Below, in pieces: positions 37,667 to 46,021 of a stretch of 64,000 nucleotides of DNA (position 1 is its first letter; each line of letters starts with the position of its first letter). The stretch spans positions 486,393 through 550,392 of the forward strand of contig NZ_SNUG01000001.1 in the NCBI RefSeq assembly GCF_012027325.1, in the 5' to 3' direction. This DNA is from Thermococcus sp. M39 (GTDB taxonomy: Archaea; Methanobacteriota_B; Thermococci; Thermococcales; Thermococcaceae). Below the pieces are notes generated by a model that was not told the origin of the DNA, did not search any database, and saw only the letters and a list, made by a program, of their open reading frames with translations. Made by a program: the position numbers and the translations under genes.

Positions 37667-38538
37667 CTTGCTCCACCTCCAACTTTAGTGATGAAATATT
37701 CTGCTCTAATTCCCTCATTCTCAAAGGCTTCAACCATAGCCTTTCCGATATTTCTCAAATCCTCTCCCAAAGCAAACATGCTGGGCCCTGAACCAGACAG
37801 AGAAACACCATAAGCTCCACTTTCTAATGCAGCTTTTCTGACCTTATCAAACCAAGGCATGAGCAGTTTTCTATAAGGAATAGCTAAGTAGTCATCCAAA
37901 AGCTTTCCAGCTTTTTTCAAATCTCCTTCCTTCAAAGCCGATATTAAAGCACTTGCAAGGGCCAAATTTCTAACGGCATCGCTTAGAGGCACATATCTTG
38001 GCAAAATGGCCCTTGCTTTTTTTGTGCTGACCTCAACTTCTGGGAGAACAATGACAAGCTTAAAGTTTACATCAAGCTTAAACACTTCAAGGGGGGAAAG
38101 AGATTTTAGTATCGTGAATCCACCAAAGAGGGAGGGAACAACGTTGTCTCCATGAGCACTTCCTGATGCTATTCTCTCTCCTTCTAGAGCTGCTTTTATT
38201 ATGAGTTCCTTATCTTCAATCCCAAGGAGTTTTGCCATTGCCAATGCTCCACCCAAAGCTGAAGCTCCTGAACTTCCAAGCCCGCTTTTGGGTCTTATTC
38301 CCTTTTTAACCTTCATCTTAAAGCCTATCTCTGCTTTAAGCATCTTCAAGAGTGCAAGAGCAGATACTGAGGCAACATTTTTCTCAGGTTCTTCTGGCAC
38401 ATTAAATCCATCGACTTCTACTATAACTTCGTCGCTTTCTTTGACCTCAATGATGTCTTTCGGTTCATCAAGACACAAACCAAAGACATCAAATCCTGGC
38501 CCAAAGTTCGCTATTGTTGCTGGAGCTGATACTTTCAT
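37651..38538 (-). CDS. thrB: Homoserine kinase
   Basis: 295 residues of the GHMP kinase family. It begins MKVSAPATIANFGPGFDVFG, has the ATP-binding RPKSGLGSSGASALGGALAM (near residue 85) and a C-terminal VSLSGSGPSMFALG. It phosphorylates homoserine. Its first 50 bases overlap the end of lysC, which is long for this operon. Homoserine dehydrogenase, needed between asd and thrB, is not in the window. Confidence 0.95.
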   Translation of the reverse strand: MKVSAPATIANFGPGFDVFGLCLDEPKDIIEVKESDEVIVEVDGFNVPEEPEKNVASVSALALLKMLKAEIGFKMKVKKGIRPKSGLGSSGASALGGALAMAKLLGIEDKELIIKAALEGERIASGSAHGDNVVPSLFGGFTILKSLSPLEVFKLDVNFKLVIVLPEVEVSTKKARAILPRYVPLSDAVRNLALASALISALKEGDLKKAGKLLDDYLAIPYRKLLMPWFDKVRKAALESGAYGVSLSGSGPSMFALGEDLRNIGKAMVEAFENEGIRAEYFITKVGGGARCLGV

Positions 38539-39586
38539 TTAAAACCACCTCATGAATTTCATTCAAGGCTTCCTTAAGCTCAATCTTATCGACGAAGAAA
38601 CATACGTAGCTATCGCCTTGCTCAGCAATTGGATACTGCACATCAACGCGAGAAGCTCCGACTACTCCTATCTTTGCCTTATCTCCGAGAATCTTGTAAG
38701 TGATTATTGGCATTTTAAAGCTAATATCTGAAACTAATGTCCCTAATTTCCATTCACTTGTTTTTCCAAGAATTAATGGAACTTTATCTCTTATTGGTTC
38801 AATGGTTCTCTCATGTAAGGCTTTCAGTCCGAGTCTTGAGGCAATTAAAGCCTCATCATAAGAGATAAATGGGATAATTCTGGCATCTTTGACTATCCTT
38901 GGGTCAGCAGTATAAATTCCCTTGACATCACTCATAATTAAAACTGCTCTGGCACTCAAGAGGTATCCCAAAACTGAAGCCGTGTAATCGCTTCCTCCCC
39001 TCCCCAGTGTAGTCCTGAAGCCGTTGAAATTCCCGAGAAATCCTGTGACAACGGGAACTTTGTCTGTCTTTAGTAGCGCCTCTATCATCCAAATCTTGTC
39101 CCTTGTTTTTTCTAGGTCGACCTTAGCATTACCAAAGTTTCCATCTGTTTCTATTAGATAAAAAGCATCAACTGGGGCACTTTTGAGCCCTTCGTCCTCC
39201 AAAGCTTTGGAGAAAAGTTTTACTGATAATCTCTCTCCGAATGACAGGACATGATCTATGTACGCTTCTCTATTTGGAAACATTTTTTCATTTTCTAGGA
39301 CAAATTTAAGCTCTTTGATTTCATTTTCAATGTTCAAATCAATTCCAAGCTTCTCAATTGCTCTCAGATGTATCTCCTCGAACTTTTCAAGAATCTCTGG
39401 ACTTCTGCTTTCTGCTAACTTCAATAGTAAGTCTGTAACACCCTTTAATGCGGATAGAACAACTACAACTTCGTTCCCATCATGGAGCTTCTTGACAAGC
39501 TCTAAAGCTTCGCTAAAAGAGTCTCTAACTGAGCTTCCTCCAAATTTAATAACTACCCTTGACTTAGCGGAGAGTTTGTAAATCAC
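38489..39586 (-). CDS. lysC: Aspartate kinase
   Basis: 365 residues, first gene of the operon. It phosphorylates aspartate. The kinase domain has RVVIKFGGSSVRDSF (residues 9-23), VTGFLGNFNGFRTTLGRGGS and DYTASVLGYLL, YTADPRIVKDA and a following regulatory part with only about one ACT-like unit (KAKIGVVGASRVDVQYPIAE), so it is shorter than bacterial LysC. The start is GTG with GAGGTGG 9 bases upstream. The C-terminal end runs 50 bases into thrB, and a shorter natural end in another frame is possible. Whether it is inhibited by threonine cannot be told. Confidence 0.92.
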   Translation of the reverse strand: MIYKLSAKSRVVIKFGGSSVRDSFSEALELVKKLHDGNEVVVVLSALKGVTDLLLKLAESRSPEILEKFEEIHLRAIEKLGIDLNIENEIKELKFVLENEKMFPNREAYIDHVLSFGERLSVKLFSKALEDEGLKSAPVDAFYLIETDGNFGNAKVDLEKTRDKIWMIEALLKTDKVPVVTGFLGNFNGFRTTLGRGGSDYTASVLGYLLSARAVLIMSDVKGIYTADPRIVKDARIIPFISYDEALIASRLGLKALHERTIEPIRDKVPLILGKTSEWKLGTLVSDISFKMPIITYKILGDKAKIGVVGASRVDVQYPIAEQGDSYVCFFVDKIELKEALNEIHEVVLNESISSSNNSELWARI

Positions 39587-39621
39587 CCATTTAAACCACC
39601 TCTTTTGAAAGCTTTTCTTAT

Positions 39622-39632
39622 CAAATATAAGA
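39622..39632 (-). promoter_or_regulatory. TATA box of the lysC-thrB-thrC-asd-proC operon
   Basis: On the minus strand TCTTATATTTG precedes the operon. Transcription should begin near 39602, right at the GAGGTGG ribosome site, leaving a very short leader. This leaves no room for a leader-peptide attenuator. Confidence 0.5.
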
Positions 39633-39830
39633 TTTTCCGAAAATTTTTTGAACTTCTGATGGCTTTTACTGGAATCTACGCTCTGATGTTGTCACTTTGA
39701 ACAATCAAAACAAATTTTTAGTTAAAATGACAATCTTCATCATGTTTAAGAGTTTGAAATGTCAGTTTGGACAGCTTATCTTAGCCAAAAATTTAAATAC
39801 TAAAAGTCAATCTTCAAACTTCGGTGATGG

Positions 39831-39863
39831 TGATGCCCTGCCAATGGATGATGCCCTGCCAAT
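39831..39863 (+). repeat. 18-base tandem duplication at the start of the winged-helix gene
   Basis: TGATGCCCTGCCAAT occurs twice, 18 bases apart (39831 and 39849). The duplication places two possible start regions in front of the gene and separates GGTGATGG from the in-frame ATG at 39844. It is a fresh-looking small duplication in an otherwise decaying locus. Confidence 0.7.
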
Positions 39864-40145
39864 ATTGAGTGATGGGACAGAGATTCTTAGAAATCTCCTT
39901 CTGAGGGCCTTGAATGAAAACCAGCTCCTTATATTAAAGAGTGTCAACAGTGAACACAGTTCCCTAAATGCCCTTCTTGAAGAACTCAGCAGGAAAAAGA
40001 ATAAGCCAATATCGACGTTAAAGCTTAACGCAAAAATTCTGAAAGAGCTTGTCTTATAGATTACGGAACAAAAAAGAACCCTAGGCCCGTTAAATTAACT
40101 GAACATGGTAAGTTTGTTCTGAAGATCTTGGGGGTGATGGAATGA
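39844..40145 (+). pseudogene. Winged-helix (ArsR-like) regulator, frameshifted
   Basis: From ATG 39844 the frame reads MDDALPILSDGTEILRNLLL with a helical ALNENQLLILKSV and NALLEELSRKKNKPISTLKL, up to KILKELVL and a stop at 40059. One base over, the sequence goes on as LIDYGTKKNPRPVKLTEHGK and FVLKILGVME before a stop that overlaps the transketolase start. The second part is the beta-wing and last helix expected of such a regulator. A single frameshift near 40055 thus breaks it. It may have controlled the aromatic cluster that follows. Confidence 0.65.
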
Positions 40146-40814
40146 GCGAAAGCATGCAGTATCTGCTCCTACACCTAAAGCTTCGGGAAATGCTTAAGCC
40201 TGTGAACTACTTCCACATGAACTCGTCAATTACATCCCTAGAAATCCTGAGAGCAATAATGGAAATTAAGAGAAACAACGACGTTGTAATCCTGAGTAAG
40301 GGACATTCAGCACCTGCATTCTACGTTATCCTTTCGGAACTTGGACTCTTAAGCGATGAAGAATTAAAGAGCTTTGCTGATATTGGTGGGTTGCCAAGTC
40401 ACTTGGTCAAAGGATTGCCATTTGTTGAGGTTTCAAGTGGCTCTTTGGGTCAAGGACTTTCTGTAGCTAACGGAATTGCACTTACAGCCAAACTTGAAGG
40501 AGAAGACAGGAAAGTATACGTGATACTGGGCAATGGAGAGTTGGATGAAGGTCAAGTTTGGGAAGCAGCAATGACGGCCTCACATTACAGGCTGGACAAT
40601 GTCGTTGCGGTAATTGACAGGAACTTCAGACAATTAACTGGGGAAACCGAGGAAACGCTCAAAAAAAGAACCTCTGGCAGAGAAGTGGAGGGCCTTTGGC
40701 TGGGAGGCTTTGGAAGTAGAAAACAACGCCAAGGAAATCCAAAGAGCAGTAAAGGAACTTGAGAGCATCAAGGATAAGCCAAAGATCATCATCGCGAGGT
40801 GGTCAGAGAGATGA
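40142..40814 (+). pseudogene. Transketolase N-terminal subunit, frameshifted
   Basis: The first 178 codons match archaeal transketolase subunit N, with VVILSKGHSAPAFYVILSEL, VEVSSGSLGQGLSVANGIAL and the thiamine-diphosphate motif GNGELDEGQVWEAA. At an A7 run near 40660 the frame is lost. One base over, the sequence continues KKEPLAEKWRAFGWEALEVE and ends KPKIIIARWSER-stop, without the usual last 20-30 residues. In Pyrococcus the split transketolase genes head the aromatic amino acid cluster, as here. It is non-functional unless the A7 site is slippery. Confidence 0.8.
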
Positions 40815-41657
40815 GAATAGAACGCTTCAGGGAAGCCTTTGGAAGAGCTTTAGTTGATATAGGGAGAAGGAACGAACGGGTTGTTGTCCTAGATGCCGAC
40901 GTTAAAAGTTCAACCAAAGCCATATATTTTGAGAAGAGCTTTCCAAACAGATCCATCCAAATTAAGGATAAGCGAGCAGGATATGATCTCTACAGCTACA
41001 GGACTCGCGATAGCTGGAAAAAATTCCAGTAGCCTCAGCCTTTGCGGTTTTCATTATGAGAGCATGGGAGCAGATAAGGAACACCGTAGCTGGGGACAAT
41101 TTAAACGTCAAAATAGTGGCCACTCATTCGGGATTTTCAGACTTTATGGATGGTTCATCGCATCAATGCTTAGAAGACCAGCTCTCATGAGAGTATTGGC
41201 AAACATAAGGGTTATTGCTCCTGCCGATGCTTACTCCACCAAGACACTCCTAGAGCAGATTGTAGAGGAAGAAGGACTATTTTACATAAGAATTGGTAGG
41301 GATTACACGTTAAAAGTTTACGATAGAGAAGAACTCCGAATAGGGAAAGCAGGGATTTAAAGGACAGGAAGATGTCTTCATATTGGCCCACGGTTTTATG
41401 GTTCCAGTTGCCCTTCAAGTTGCAGAGAAACTCAAAGACATCAGCATTAGCATTGCCGATTTTCATGCCATAAAGCCACTGGACGAGAGGATCCTCCTTA
41501 AAATCGCTAAGAAAGCAAATCTTATAGTAACGCTCGAAGAACACAGTATATATGGGGTTTGAGAGGAGCAGTCGCTGAGGTTCTCTCTGAGAAGATGCCC
41601 AAGAAGATCATAAGGATTGGAACAACCGAATTCGGGGGAGCTCCTAAGACTATATAG
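40811..41657 (+). pseudogene. Transketolase C-terminal subunit, at least five frameshifts
   Basis: Pieces in all three frames join to one gene. It begins MRIERFREAFGRALVDIGRR and VVVLDADVKSSTKAIYFEKS, continues in the next frame as [18 protein letters not shown], then after an A6 run as [20 protein letters not shown] and [19 protein letters not shown]. The next shift gives [20 protein letters not shown], another after KAGI gives KGQEDVFILAHGFMVPVALQ, and a last shift in GGGG gives LRGAVAEVLSEKMPKKIIRI. Shifts lie near 40970, 41025, 41180, 41357 and 41558, mostly in homopolymers. It is clearly dead. Confidence 0.85.
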
Positions 41658-41696
41658 ATTATATCACGCTTTATGATTATTTAGGGAGGTGACCTA

Positions 41697-41755
41697 ATGC
41701 TGCTCAAATACAGTAAGGGCCCATTAATCTACTCCCCTAGAAAACAGTTGATCTG
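41697..41755 (+). pseudogene. Start of a lost shikimate-pathway gene (DAHP synthase-like scrap)
   Basis: A full GGGAGGTGA ribosome site precedes an ATG that reads MLLKYSKGPLIYSPRKQLI and then stops. The first residues resemble the N-terminus of archaeal DAHP synthase (KYSK), which follows transketolase in the Pyrococcus aromatic cluster. The rest of the gene is gone. The match is short, so the identity is tentative. Confidence 0.35.
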
Positions 41756-41884
41756 ATGGAAGAAGTGGAAATTAAGCTCAGGGGAGGGTTTGACTCGTGC
41801 ATAGTTCCCAAGGCACTTCCAGTTGTTGAGGGGATGATATCCTTCGTGCTGGCCGATCACCTCTTGAGACGCCTTAGCTGGTAG
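41756..41884 (+). pseudogene. aroC: Chorismate synthase, C-terminal remnant
   Basis: Forty-two codons read EVEIKLRGGFDSCIVPKALP, VVEGMISFVLADHLLRRLSW and stop. This is the conserved end of chorismate synthase (normally RHDPCIVPRAVPVVEAM...LADHLL). The bulk of the gene is missing. It sits where a large deletion joined the start of an upstream gene to this tail, taking out the central shikimate genes. Confidence 0.7.
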
Positions 41885-42054
41885 GCCTTTATTAGCTTGA
41901 GGGGGATGATAAGATTGACAACCTGACTCTTTAAGGGGAGAAGAGCTCTAAAGGGATACACCACAAGAAAAAATGGTAAGGGACGTGCATAATATCCAGT
42001 AAGCTACATAACCAAGAGGAGCTACTACATTGAGATTCTATACTCATTAGGGAT
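41885..42054 (+). other. Unresolved scraps after aroC
   Basis: About 170 bases with no open frame longer than 25 codons. Bits such as RRALKGYTTRKNGKGRA and SYITKRSYYIEILYSLGI in one frame could be what is left of a chorismate mutase or prephenate dehydrogenase gene, which follow aroC in Pyrococcus. I cannot support either. Confidence 0.3.
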
Positions 42055-42797
42055 CTAAACTATCAACGACTCAATCTTTTCCTTTAAGTGTTCTCCTGCA
42101 TCTTCTCCATATTTCCCGATTATCTCAACTAGAGCACTTCCCACAACAACGCCATCCGCTCCCCCCTCAAAAGCCTCTCAATGTGCTCCCTTCTAGATAC
42201 TCCAAAACCAACAGCTAGTTTATTCCTGCAGATCTTTCTTGCCCTTCTGAGTAGGTTGAATGCTGTCTCGGGGATCCTATCTCTGGCTCCAGTAGTTCCG
42301 TAGAGGGATATTAAATAAACGAAGCCTGTTGATGCCCTATCTATCTCCCTCAGCCTTTCATCTGATGTATTCGGTGCGGCCAAGAAAACCGTTTTTATTC
42401 CTTCCTCCTTGCAAACATCTAAATATTCTGCTGCCTCGTTTACGGGCAGATCCACAACAAGAAGGCCATCAACCCCGCTTGACTTAGCCCTCTCAATGAA
42501 ATTTTTCAAGACCACCCTGTAGATTGGGTTATAGTAAGTCATAAGAACTATCGGAGTAGCAGAAACCTGCCTAAATTCCCTAATTACAGAGAAAACATCC
42601 TTCAGCCTCGTGCCAGCCTTAAGTGCCCTGTAGTGAGACATCTGAATTGTTCTCCCATCAGCTATAGGATCGCTGAAAGGTATACCCAACTCTATGAGGT
42701 CCGCATACTCATCTAAAATCTGAAGAAACTTAATTGTAGCCTGAGGGCTTGGATCGCCAGCCGTTATGTAGGAAATGAAGGCCCCATGCTTAAACAT
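42055..42797 (-). pseudogene. trpA: Tryptophan synthase alpha chain, frameshifted near the C-terminus
   Basis: From ATG 42797 the frame matches archaeal Trp[21 protein letters not shown] with the conserved ITAGDP, LIELGIPFSDPIADGRTIQ with the catalytic Glu, DGLLVVDLPVNEA and FVYLISLYGTTGARD. After GFGVSRREHIERLL a shift in a G6 run near 42170 leads to an early end. In another frame the expected tail GADGVVVGSALVEIIGKYGE and DAGEHLKEKIESLIV follows to 42055. It lacks the last phosphate-binding loop in frame, so activity is unlikely. It overlaps trpB by 8 bases. Confidence 0.85.
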
Positions 42798-43217
42798 CTC
42801 CACCACCCATTGCACCCATAACTATTCCAAGATCCTTGTCTCCCCTACCCGAGAGGTTCACAACTATGATCTCGTCCTTCTCCATCTCTGGAGCGATCTT
42901 CATTGCATATGCAACGGCGTGTGCGGATTCAAGAGCGGGTATTATTCCTTCCACTTTAGAAAGCTCGAGAAACGCTCTAAGCGCTTCTTCATCCGTTACC
43001 GTAACGTATTCTGCCCTTCCAGTTTTCTTTAAGTAGGCGTGCTCGGGGCCTACGCTAGGATAATCCAAACCTGCTGCAATGCTGTGAGTTTCTTTAATCT
43101 GCCCCTCTTCATCTTGAAGGAAGTATGATAGCATGCCATGAAAAACTCCCTTTTCGCCAGCATTTAGAGATGCGGAATGCTTTCCGCTGTTAAGATCCCT
43201 TCCCCCAGCTTCAACGC

Positions 43218-44292
43218 CTACCTAAACTGCTCCTCTTTTTGCGAGTGTTTGTGAGTTTTCAAGTAATTTAACCCCAATAAACCAATGACGAACGCTGATG
43301 AAGAGTGAATGTCAAGGTCCAACCCGCGAGATAATTCTCTCCCCAACTTAGAAGACCCAGTGGGATTAACCAAAAACACTTCAAAACCCCTCTTCAATGC
43401 CATAGTAATACCATGTTCAAGAAGTTCTTTCTTAGCGAAATTTGACGCCTTCCTATTCCCTTTCTTCGACCTTACAACCTTCCCACCCTTTCTTTTAATC
43501 ATACTCAAATCCTCGAAGAAGACAACGGAAACACCGTGATAATACGCATAATCCAATAGTCTTGAGAGTGCCTTTAATCTTAAGTCCTTCGCCTTGCTCT
43601 TTGGAAAACCGGGAGAATTAACTTCTGGAAAATGTTCCACCCGAACGTCTCGAATAATCCCATCTCCATCGAGAATGGCCATATTCACCCTATCTGAGTT
43701 CAAATCAAAACCGGCATACAACCTCCCTTTGCCCTTTTTCCGAAGTGCCTTAGATAGACCTCAAATGGAACCTGGACGTGGAGATAAACTTTCCCATTCC
43801 TCAGAATGACTTGTGCCCCGTATTTGAACTTTTGAGCATCAAGGAGAATGGGGATAAACTTTTCGTTCGTTCTAAGTTTAAAGTTCAGCCACTCCCCGTT
43901 CGAGCGTATTTTAACCTTCAACCCTTCCATTCTCACGTTTCTGTTTCCTTTTTCATTCTCCTTTGGTTTGCTGATGAGGAACTTGGATTTCGGGTGAATA
44001 TGTTCGGATATTCCCCGTTAGTTTTCGCTCCCTTAAGGAGCATCTTTGCATAGTCCCATGCACTATCGGAATACCACCAGTTGTTGAGGATTAGCCGTGA
44101 TATTTCTTTCACTCCTTCGCTCTTCTTGAAACCTTTTAGTTGAAGTCGTATTGCAAGTTCGACTGCCTTCTTGAACCTCTCTGTGAGAAGGGCAAGTTTT
44201 AAGTAGTCTTCTTGTGATTTAGATTCTATCCTTGTCTTTATTGTGATGTAGTTTACTTCTGCTCGTCGGATTTTTCGTGTTTTTCCAGCCAT
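43218..44292 (-). pseudogene. TnpB-related RuvC protein lacking a zinc finger, two frameshifts
   Basis: Three overlapping frames join to one protein of about 357 residues. Part 1: MAGKTRKIRRAEVNYITIKT to TRNP. Part 2 after a shift near 43988: FLISKPKENEKGNRNVRMEG to EVYLRHFGK. Part 3 after a shift in an A5 run near 43740: GRLYAGFDLNSDRVNMAILD. The RuvC residues are intact: Asp in AGFDLNSD, Glu in VVFFEDLSMIKRKG and the third Asp in LDLDIHSSSAF. The usual zinc-finger CxxC pairs between motifs II and III are absent. I recognise this as the group called TnpB-related proteins; the function of that group is not established. This copy is broken. Confidence 0.75.
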
Positions 44293-44414
44293 AGTTCAAT
44301 CGCCTCACTTATTGCCTTTCCAAGTACTCCTTTTTTGACGCCATAAACGTCGAGGATTTTCTTTCGGAACCTCACTTCGAGGTCGTCGGGTATTTTCACG
44401 GTTATGACTCCCAT
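44253..44414 (-). CDS. Small ribbon-helix-helix (CopG-like) protein of the element
   Basis: 53 residues, too short for most gene calls. It begins MGVITVKIPDDLEVRFRKKI, a beta strand and helix typical of ribbon-helix-helix DNA-binding proteins, then LDVYGVKKGVLGKAISEAIE for the second helix and ends LWLEKHEKSDEQK. It overlaps the start of the TnpB-related gene by 40 bases, so translation is coupled. It may bind the element's ends or repress it. It is intact while its partner gene is not. A TATTTAAG-type box about 30 bases upstream may be its promoter. Confidence 0.7.
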   Translation of the reverse strand: MGVITVKIPDDLEVRFRKKILDVYGVKKGVLGKAISEAIELWLEKHEKSDEQK

Positions 44415-44521
44415 TGTATTCACCAAAATACTTAAATACGTATGTTCTTAAATAGTTTTTGGTTGTGATGCCAGTCTGATGAAGTCGATGAGCGAGGTGA
44501 GGTGGAGGACTGGCTGAACCC

Positions 44522-44608
44522 GGTGGGTGTTCGGGCGACCCGTTCTGCCGTAGTGAGGCGTTGGAGAGAAGGAGAGTGGGCAGGACGGTCTAAGTCTGGG
44601 CACCCACC
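44522..44608 (-). other. GC-rich stem-closed segment upstream of the RHH gene
   Basis: On the minus strand this 87-base stretch starts GGTGGGTG and ends CACCCACC, a perfect 8-base-pair closing stem, and is far richer in G and C than the surroundings. Its inside has further short complementary words (for example CGGGTCGCCCG). An RNA structure is likely in a hyperthermophile. In IscB-type systems the guide RNA lies upstream of the nuclease gene, so an equivalent here is conceivable; that is inference. Confidence 0.4.
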
Positions 44609-44626
44609 GTAAATCGGGGAATGAAT

Positions 44627-44658
44627 CTTCACGTGAGTTTTCGTGAACTCACGTGAAG
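44627..44658. repeat. Perfect 13-bp terminal hairpin of the element
   Basis: CTTCACGTGAGTT (44627-44639) and AACTCACGTGAAG (44646-44658) are perfect inverted copies around a 6-base loop. The hairpin lies 3 bases inside the trpB junction, where IS200/IS605-type elements carry the hairpin recognised in single-stranded form by a Y1 transposase. Confidence 0.85.
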
Positions 44659-45394
44659 AAGACCCCGACTAATCTAACATTTTCGTCTATGAAGGGGTAG
44701 AATATTCCAATAGCGTTACTTCCTCCTCCAACGCAGGCAACTATTACATCGGGCAAAGTCCCCTCGAGCTCGAATATCTGCTCCTTGGTTTCTTTTCCAA
44801 TGACTGACTGAAAATCCCTGACGATTGTCGGATAAGGATGAGGCCCAACGACGGAGCCTATCAGGTAGTGAGAGTATTCAAAAGTTGCAACCCAATCCCT
44901 TAATGCCTCGTTTATTGCATCCTTAAGGGTTTTAGTTCCACTTTCAACGGGAATAACATTTGCCCCAAGTAGTCTCATTCTGAAAACGTTCATCTTCTGC
45001 CTCTCAACGTCCTTGGCTCCCATATACACATCAACCTTCATCCCAAGGAGCGCTCCGGCCATGGCAGTTGCAACACCATGTTGTCCAGCTCCTGTTTCGG
45101 CTATAAGACGAGTCTTTTCCATGAATTTGGCCAGTAATGCTTGTCCTATAGCGTTGTTCGTTTTATGCGCCCCTCCATGCAGTAAATCTTCCCTCTTGAG
45201 GTATATTTTGGCCCCTTCAAGTTTTTTTGTTAGTCTTTCAGCATAGTATAAAGGAGTAGGCCTTCCTGCCCAAGCCCTAAGGTAGTAGTCGAGCTGGGCA
45301 TTGAATTCTTCATCAGTCTTTAAGTTTGTTATACGCCCTTTCAAGCTCCTTCAGTGGGGCCATTAATGTTTCGGGAACATATTGACCGCCAAAT

Positions 45395-46021
45395 TCACCA
45401 AACTTCATCTTTAACCCTCCTAACAAACATTTCAATTAACTCGGGATCTTTCCTACCATTCTTCTCAACACCGCTAGAGACATCAACACCAAACGGCCTG
45501 ACGGCTTTTATCACGTCGGAAACGTTATTTGGGGTTAGTCCACCGGCAATAACAACTGGAAATTTCCTTGCTATTATCGAGCTCACCCTGTAGTCGTGAA
45601 GCTCTCCAGTGCCGGCTCCGGTGTCTAGGAGTATTCTGTCAACATCATACTCCTGAATCTCTAAGATCAGCTTTTCAGCATCTGCTTCAGGATTGTTGCT
45701 GAATTGAGGCACTTTGAAGGCCTTCATTATAAAAACTCCAAACTCCAGCTTCAGCCTTTCAACGACATCCGGAGTGGCTCGTGAGTGAATCTGGATATGA
45801 GTGGCCTCTGTGGCCTCTATTACCCTAGACCACGAATTAAAGTCCTCAAGAGTGGAAACTAGAAACACCGAGATTTTTGACTCCTCAATTATTTCGTGAG
45901 CAAGGGATAAAGGTACTTTTCTCCTCGATGGACTTTCAACTACAACTCCAGTGGCATCTGCGTATCTTTCAACGATCCTGAGCTCTTCAATGCTCTTAAT
46001 TCCGCAAATTTTCACGAACAT
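45395..46021 (-). CDS. trpF: Phosphoribosylanthranilate isomerase
   Basis: 208 residues, apparently intact. It isomerises phosphoribosylanthranilate in tryptophan synthesis. The TIM barrel shows [20 protein letters not shown] with the catalytic Cys, [18 protein letters not shown] with the catalytic Asp and [18 protein letters not shown] and [20 protein letters not shown] for phosphate binding. Its stop overlaps the start of trpB by 14 bases. It lies in the trpE-trpG-trpF-trpB-trpA order. With its neighbours broken it has no evident substrate supply. Confidence 0.95.
   Translation of the reverse strand: MFVKICGIKSIEELRIVERYADATGVVVESPSRRKVPLSLAHEIIEESKISVFLVSTLEDFNSWSRVIEATEATHIQIHSRATPDVVERLKLEFGVFIMKAFKVPQFSNNPEADAEKLILEIQEYDVDRILLDTGAGTGELHDYRVSSIIARKFPVVIAGGLTPNNVSDVIKAVRPFGVDVSSGVEKNGRKDPELIEMFVRRVKDEVW

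Larger units (their letters stand above)
43216..44661 (-). mobile_element. TnpB-related element with RHH gene, inserted in trpB
   Basis: The element is bounded by exact trpB sequence on both sides (VRLVGV before, VEAGG after), which gives the borders to within a base or two. Reading on the minus strand it begins with a perfect 13-bp hairpin (44658-44627), then a GC-rich segment, a small ribbon-helix-helix gene, a TnpB-related gene and ends 2 bases after the tnpB stop. No target duplication is apparent and no TnpA is present. The layout differs from ordinary IS605 elements, in which the structured RNA follows tnpB. Confidence 0.8.
42790..45408 (-). pseudogene. trpB: Tryptophan synthase beta chain, frameshifted and split by an element
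   Basis: The start is ATG 45408 ([20 protein letters not shown]). After AYNKLK an extra base shifts the frame; the correct frame resumes with [20 protein letters not shown] and runs through the PLP lysine region [20 protein letters not shown] to NVRLVGV at 44662. There the mobile element begins. The gene resumes at 43215 with [20 protein letters not shown] and ends [20 protein letters not shown] at 42790. It is therefore hit twice. The sequence is TrpB1-type, once working with the adjacent trpA. Confidence 0.9.

Noticed and set aside
40650..40670. Programmed frameshift at the A7 run in transketolase N
   Set aside because: The downstream part is also truncated and the partner gene has at least five more shifts, so simple decay explains it better.
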